A stretch of DNA of 7,488 nt from JBFWNZ01 sp050250795 (GTDB lineage Bacteria; Pseudomonadota; Alphaproteobacteria; UBA8366), in NCBI GenBank assembly GCA_050250795.1, contig JBFWNZ010000180.1:1-7488 (forward strand), in the 5' to 3' direction. This document shows positions 5,433 through 7,488 of the stretch, one piece after another. Position 1 is the stretch's first letter; each line of letters opens with the position of its first letter. Both the position numbers and the translations under genes were made by a program. The notes under the pieces were generated by a model, which was given only the letters and a program-made list of their open reading frames with translations, made no database searches and was not told the DNA's origin.

Positions 5433-6431
5433 TCAGTTGATGTTCGGCGCCGTTTCCATCAGCTTCGCCAGTTCGGCGAGCTGCTTGTCGATCGCGTCGA
5501 CCTTCTGCTTCTTCTCGCCCGCATCCAGCTTCTCGTCGGCCAGCAGCTTGGCCCTGTTCTTATAGAGTTCGAGTTGGCGGATCGGATAGAGCTGCGCATT
5601 GCTCGACGGCTTGAAGGGCGACCATTGCAGGCCCTTCAGCACCGAGCGCTCCGCCGTCACGTTGTCGCCCAGGCGGCCGTAGCTCATGAAGAACTGCATC
5701 ACCTTCGCCTTCGCCTCCTGGTCGAGGTCCTTGCGCCAGACGATCGGATCGGACGGGATCAGCGGCGACTGCCAGACGACCTTGATCTGCTGCGCCAGCT
5801 CGGGCTTCGTCTTCTCGAAGCGCTGCAGGTTCTCGGTGTTGTTGGTGGCCACGTCGACCTGCTTGTTGGCAGCGGCGACGAGGTTCGTTTCATGGTTCGC
5901 GCTGCGCACGGACTTGAAACACTCCTTCGGATCGACGTTGTTCTTCGCAAACACGTAGTAGCTGGGAACCAGGAACCCCGAGGTCGAATTCGGGTCGCCT
6001 TGGCCGAAGGCCAGCGACTTGTCGCATTTCAGGACGTCGGACAGGCTGTTGATCGGGCTGTCCTTATGCGCCACCAGCAGCGACCAGTAACCGGGGTTGC
6101 CGCCGGCATCGACGGTCTGAGCGAAGATTTCGCCATCGGCGCGGTCGACGGCTTCCATCGCCGACTTGTTGCCGTACCAGGCAAGGTCGACCTTCTTGAA
6201 GCGCATGCCCTCGATGACGCCGGCATAGTCCGAGGCGAAGAAGGCGTTCACCTTAACGCCCACGGCCTTTTCCATGTCCTGCAGGAACGGCTCCCAGATC
6301 GTCTTCAGGTTCTGGCTGGATTCGGTCGAGATGATGCCGAAGTTCAGCTCCTTGGGCATCTCGGCGAATGCCGATCCGGCGGTCGTCGCCAGCGCGACGG
6401 CGGCGGCGGCAATCGTTGCGCGCATCCTCAT
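5433..6431 (-). CDS. phnD: Phosphonate ABC transporter periplasmic binding protein PhnD
   Basis: This 332-residue solute-binding protein of the PhnD family captures phosphonates (or phosphite and phosphate esters, depending on subtype) in the periplasm for PhnE and PhnC. It has a clear Sec signal peptide, MRMRATIAAAAVALATTAGS, followed by AFA and cleavage before EMPKELNFG near residue 24. Family blocks are visible: LNFGIISTESSQ (29-40), FFASDYAGVIEGMRFKKVDL (64-83), WYGNKSA (85-91), the DPNSTSGFLVPSYY stretch (146-159) whose Ser-Thr-Ser loop is expected to hold the phosphonate group, NHETN (179-183) and VDVATNNTENLQRF (192-205). The C-terminus (about 296-326) is a charged helix, as in other PhnD proteins. 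The ATG at 6431 is chosen because GAGGAG lies 8 nt upstream; an open frame extends to 6506 but would bury the signal peptide. It is 46 bp from phnC and 82 bp from phnE, and the stem-loop after its stop may raise its expression. Confidence 0.96.
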   Translation of the reverse strand: MRMRATIAAAAVALATTAGSAFAEMPKELNFGIISTESSQNLKTIWEPFLQDMEKAVGVKVNAFFASDYAGVIEGMRFKKVDLAWYGNKSAMEAVDRADGEIFAQTVDAGGNPGYWSLLVAHKDSPINSLSDVLKCDKSLAFGQGDPNSTSGFLVPSYYVFAKNNVDPKECFKSVRSANHETNLVAAANKQVDVATNNTENLQRFEKTKPELAQQIKVVWQSPLIPSDPIVWRKDLDQEAKAKVMQFFMSYGRLGDNVTAERSVLKGLQWSPFKPSSNAQLYPIRQLELYKNRAKLLADEKLDAGEKKQKVDAIDKQLAELAKLMETAPNIN

Positions 6432-6439
6432 GGGTCGAT

Positions 6440-6445
6440 CTCCTC
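6440..6445 (-). promoter_or_regulatory. Shine-Dalgarno site of phnD, deciding the start at 6431
   Basis: The minus strand reads GAGGAG, 8 nt before the ATG at 6431. It supports that start over the second ATG at 6425 and over the longer open frame reaching 6506. Confidence 0.8.
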
Positions 6446-6477
6446 GTTGCGAATGGGGTGCCGGCGCCTTTGCCGAC

Positions 6478-7329
6478 CTACGCCTCCGCCATCGCCGGAC
6501 GGACACGCCAGTAGGCGGGCATGGGCACCGCCACCGGGTCCGCCGCGTCGGGCAGAACCAGTTCCTCGGAATTGGAGCCGTACAGCTCCTTCAGGAATTC
6601 GGGGGTCAGGGCCTCGCTGGGCCCGTCATAGACGATGCGGCCGGCCGCCAGCGCCACCGTGCGCGGGCAATAGCGGCGCGCGTACTGGACCTGATGCAGC
6701 GACACGACGACGGTGATGCCATCCTCGCTGTTGATCCGGGCGAGATTTTCCATCACCCGCCGGGCCGATTCCGGATCGAGCGAGGCAATCGGTTCGTCCG
6801 CCAGGATCACCTGGGCCTGCTGCACCAGGGCACGGGCGATGGCCGCGCGCTGCTGCTGGCCGCCGGAAAGGGTGGAAGCCCGCTGCACCGCGAATTCGGA
6901 GATGCCGACACGGGCCATGGCCTCCATCGCCCGGCGCTTCTCCGCATCGGTCCACAGGCCGAGCAGGCCGCGCCACAGCGGCAGCCGGCCCAGATTGCCG
7001 ATGGCGACATTCGTCAGCAGAGACAGGCGTTCGACCAGGTTGAACTGCTGGAAGATCATTCCGATCTCGGTGCGCAGATGCCGGATGTCGCGGGCGACCC
7101 GGCCTGCCTGCTGGACGGTTCGGCCATGCACCTTGATGCAGCAGCCATCGATCCGGCGATCGGCGGTCAGCAGCCCCGCGACATGGCGAAGCAGCGTGGA
7201 TTTCCCGGAGCCCGACGCGCCGATCAGCGCCACCATCTCGCCCGGTCTGATGACCAGATCGATCCCGTCCAGAGCCTTTCGGCCGCTGCGAAAGGTTTTG
7301 GTGAGCTGGCTGATCTCGATGGCCGACAT
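6478..7329 (-). CDS. phnC: Phosphonate ABC transporter ATP-binding protein PhnC
   Basis: This 283-residue ABC ATPase would power PhnE-mediated uptake at the cytoplasmic face of the inner membrane. All core motifs are intact: Walker A GASGSGKST (37-45), Q-loop in IFQQFNLVERLS (92-103), signature LSGGQQQR (154-161), Walker B VILADEP (174-180), D-loop SLDP (183-186) and the switch His212 in SLHQVQYA. FQQFNLVERLSLLTNV, followed shortly by GRLP, is characteristic of PhnC rather than generic importer ATPases, as is LTPEFLKELYG near 241-251. The ATG at 7329 has GGAGG 4 nt upstream; the frame is open to 7479, but that extension overlaps the end of the upstream phosphodiesterase gene and lacks family similarity. 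The C-terminal tail past 255 is Asp/Pro/Ala-rich and extends a little beyond the ATPase domain. It is the first transporter gene of the unit, 46 bp before phnD. Confidence 0.96.
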   Translation of the reverse strand: MSAIEISQLTKTFRSGRKALDGIDLVIRPGEMVALIGASGSGKSTLLRHVAGLLTADRRIDGCCIKVHGRTVQQAGRVARDIRHLRTEIGMIFQQFNLVERLSLLTNVAIGNLGRLPLWRGLLGLWTDAEKRRAMEAMARVGISEFAVQRASTLSGGQQQRAAIARALVQQAQVILADEPIASLDPESARRVMENLARINSEDGITVVVSLHQVQYARRYCPRTVALAAGRIVYDGPSEALTPEFLKELYGSNSEELVLPDAADPVAVPMPAYWRVRPAMAEA

Positions 7330-7333
7330 GACG

Positions 7334-7338
7334 CCTCC
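7334..7338 (-). promoter_or_regulatory. Shine-Dalgarno site of phnC, deciding the start at 7329
   Basis: The minus strand reads GGAGG, 4 nt before the ATG at 7329. The spacing is short but acceptable, and the protein then begins MSAIEISQLTKTF, as expected for PhnC. A small CCAGG/CCTGG hairpin (7340-7353) lies just upstream of it. Confidence 0.7.
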
Positions 7339-7405
7339 GCCAGGGGTTCCTGGGAAAGCTCTTACGCGGCGACGGAGTCCGCAGAGTTGCGGCGCGGTTA
7401 CAGTT

Positions 7406-7488
7406 TCATGTACCGCCGGGCACGGCCGGGGCGATCCGGTCCGGCACATCGCTGAACACGGCCTCGACACCCCAGGCAAACAGGCGTC
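7406..7488 (-). CDS. C-terminal 26 residues of a glycerophosphodiester phosphodiesterase-like protein (start outside window)
   Basis: The last minus-strand frame entering from the window edge ends at a TGA (7408-7406). It reads RLFAWGVEAVFSDVPDRIAP, then a short AVPGGT tail. A W-G-V-[DE]-x-[IV]-x-[ST]-D-x-P-D-R ending is the usual last beta-alpha unit of the glycerophosphodiester phosphodiesterase (GDPD/UgpQ) TIM barrel, which cleaves glycerophosphodiesters to glycerol-3-phosphate and an alcohol. Only this tail is visible, so catalytic residues, a signal peptide and cellular location cannot be judged. The stop lies 76 bp before phnC on the same strand with no clear terminator between, so it is probably the gene leading into phnCDE. 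The call rests on a short motif, hence moderate confidence. Confidence 0.68.
   Translation of the reverse strand, partial: RLFAWGVEAVFSDVPDRIAPAVPGGT

Noticed and set aside
5391..6716. 441-codon plus-strand open frame antisense to phnD and the end of phnC
   Set aside because: It crosses two real genes and the spacer between them and has no domain, while PhnD and PhnC are unmistakable on the other strand.
6274..7455. 393-codon plus-strand open frame antisense to phnC
   Set aside because: It is a shadow of phnC, whose Walker and signature motifs are intact on the minus strand.
7330..7479. 50-residue N-terminal extension of phnC
   Set aside because: It overlaps the end of the phosphodiesterase-like gene in another frame and has no similarity to PhnC; GGAGG precedes the ATG at 7329.

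Overview
The window is GC-rich, densely coding chromosomal DNA whose proteins look alphaproteobacterial, probably Rhodospirillales-like. The base composition and the presence of a PAS_5-type protein, a family best known from Alphaproteobacteria, point that way, but no marker gene fixes the taxon. I see no mobile element, CRISPR array, tRNA or rRNA.

The left third (1-2207, minus strand) holds two tandem hydantoinase B/oxoprolinase genes. One is complete (492-2207). The next gene downstream (1-424) is cut by the window edge and is about 80% identical to the first over the 141 residues visible. No hydantoinase A partner lies in the window.

A 106-bp divergent intergenic region (2208-2313) leads into three plus-strand genes (2314-4531). 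These are a periplasmic binding protein of the 2-aminoethylphosphonate (PhnS2/AepX-like) type, a PhnZ/TmpB-type HD-domain diiron oxygenase that would cleave a C-P bond, and a small stand-alone PAS_5 protein. The dioxygenase partner of PhnZ (PhnY/TmpA) and the permease and ATPase partners of the binding protein are absent from this window.

The right part (4535-7488, minus strand) is a phnC-phnD-phnE ABC transporter operon for phosphonates or related phosphorus compounds. It is preceded in the same direction by the last 26 codons of what looks like a glycerophosphodiester phosphodiesterase. A strong stem-loop sits between phnD and phnE. phnE converges on the PAS gene with a 3-bp gap, and an unusual pair of inverted repeats spans that junction.

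Taken together, 2314-7488 reads as a phosphonate scavenging locus: two unrelated uptake systems, one C-P cleaving oxygenase and one phosphodiesterase. The hydantoinase genes may be functionally separate neighbours. The most useful leads are the incomplete PhnZ pathway with an altered Tyr-Glu active-site spacing, the phosphodiesterase-phnCDE linkage, the intra-operon hairpin and the tandem hyuB paralogues.
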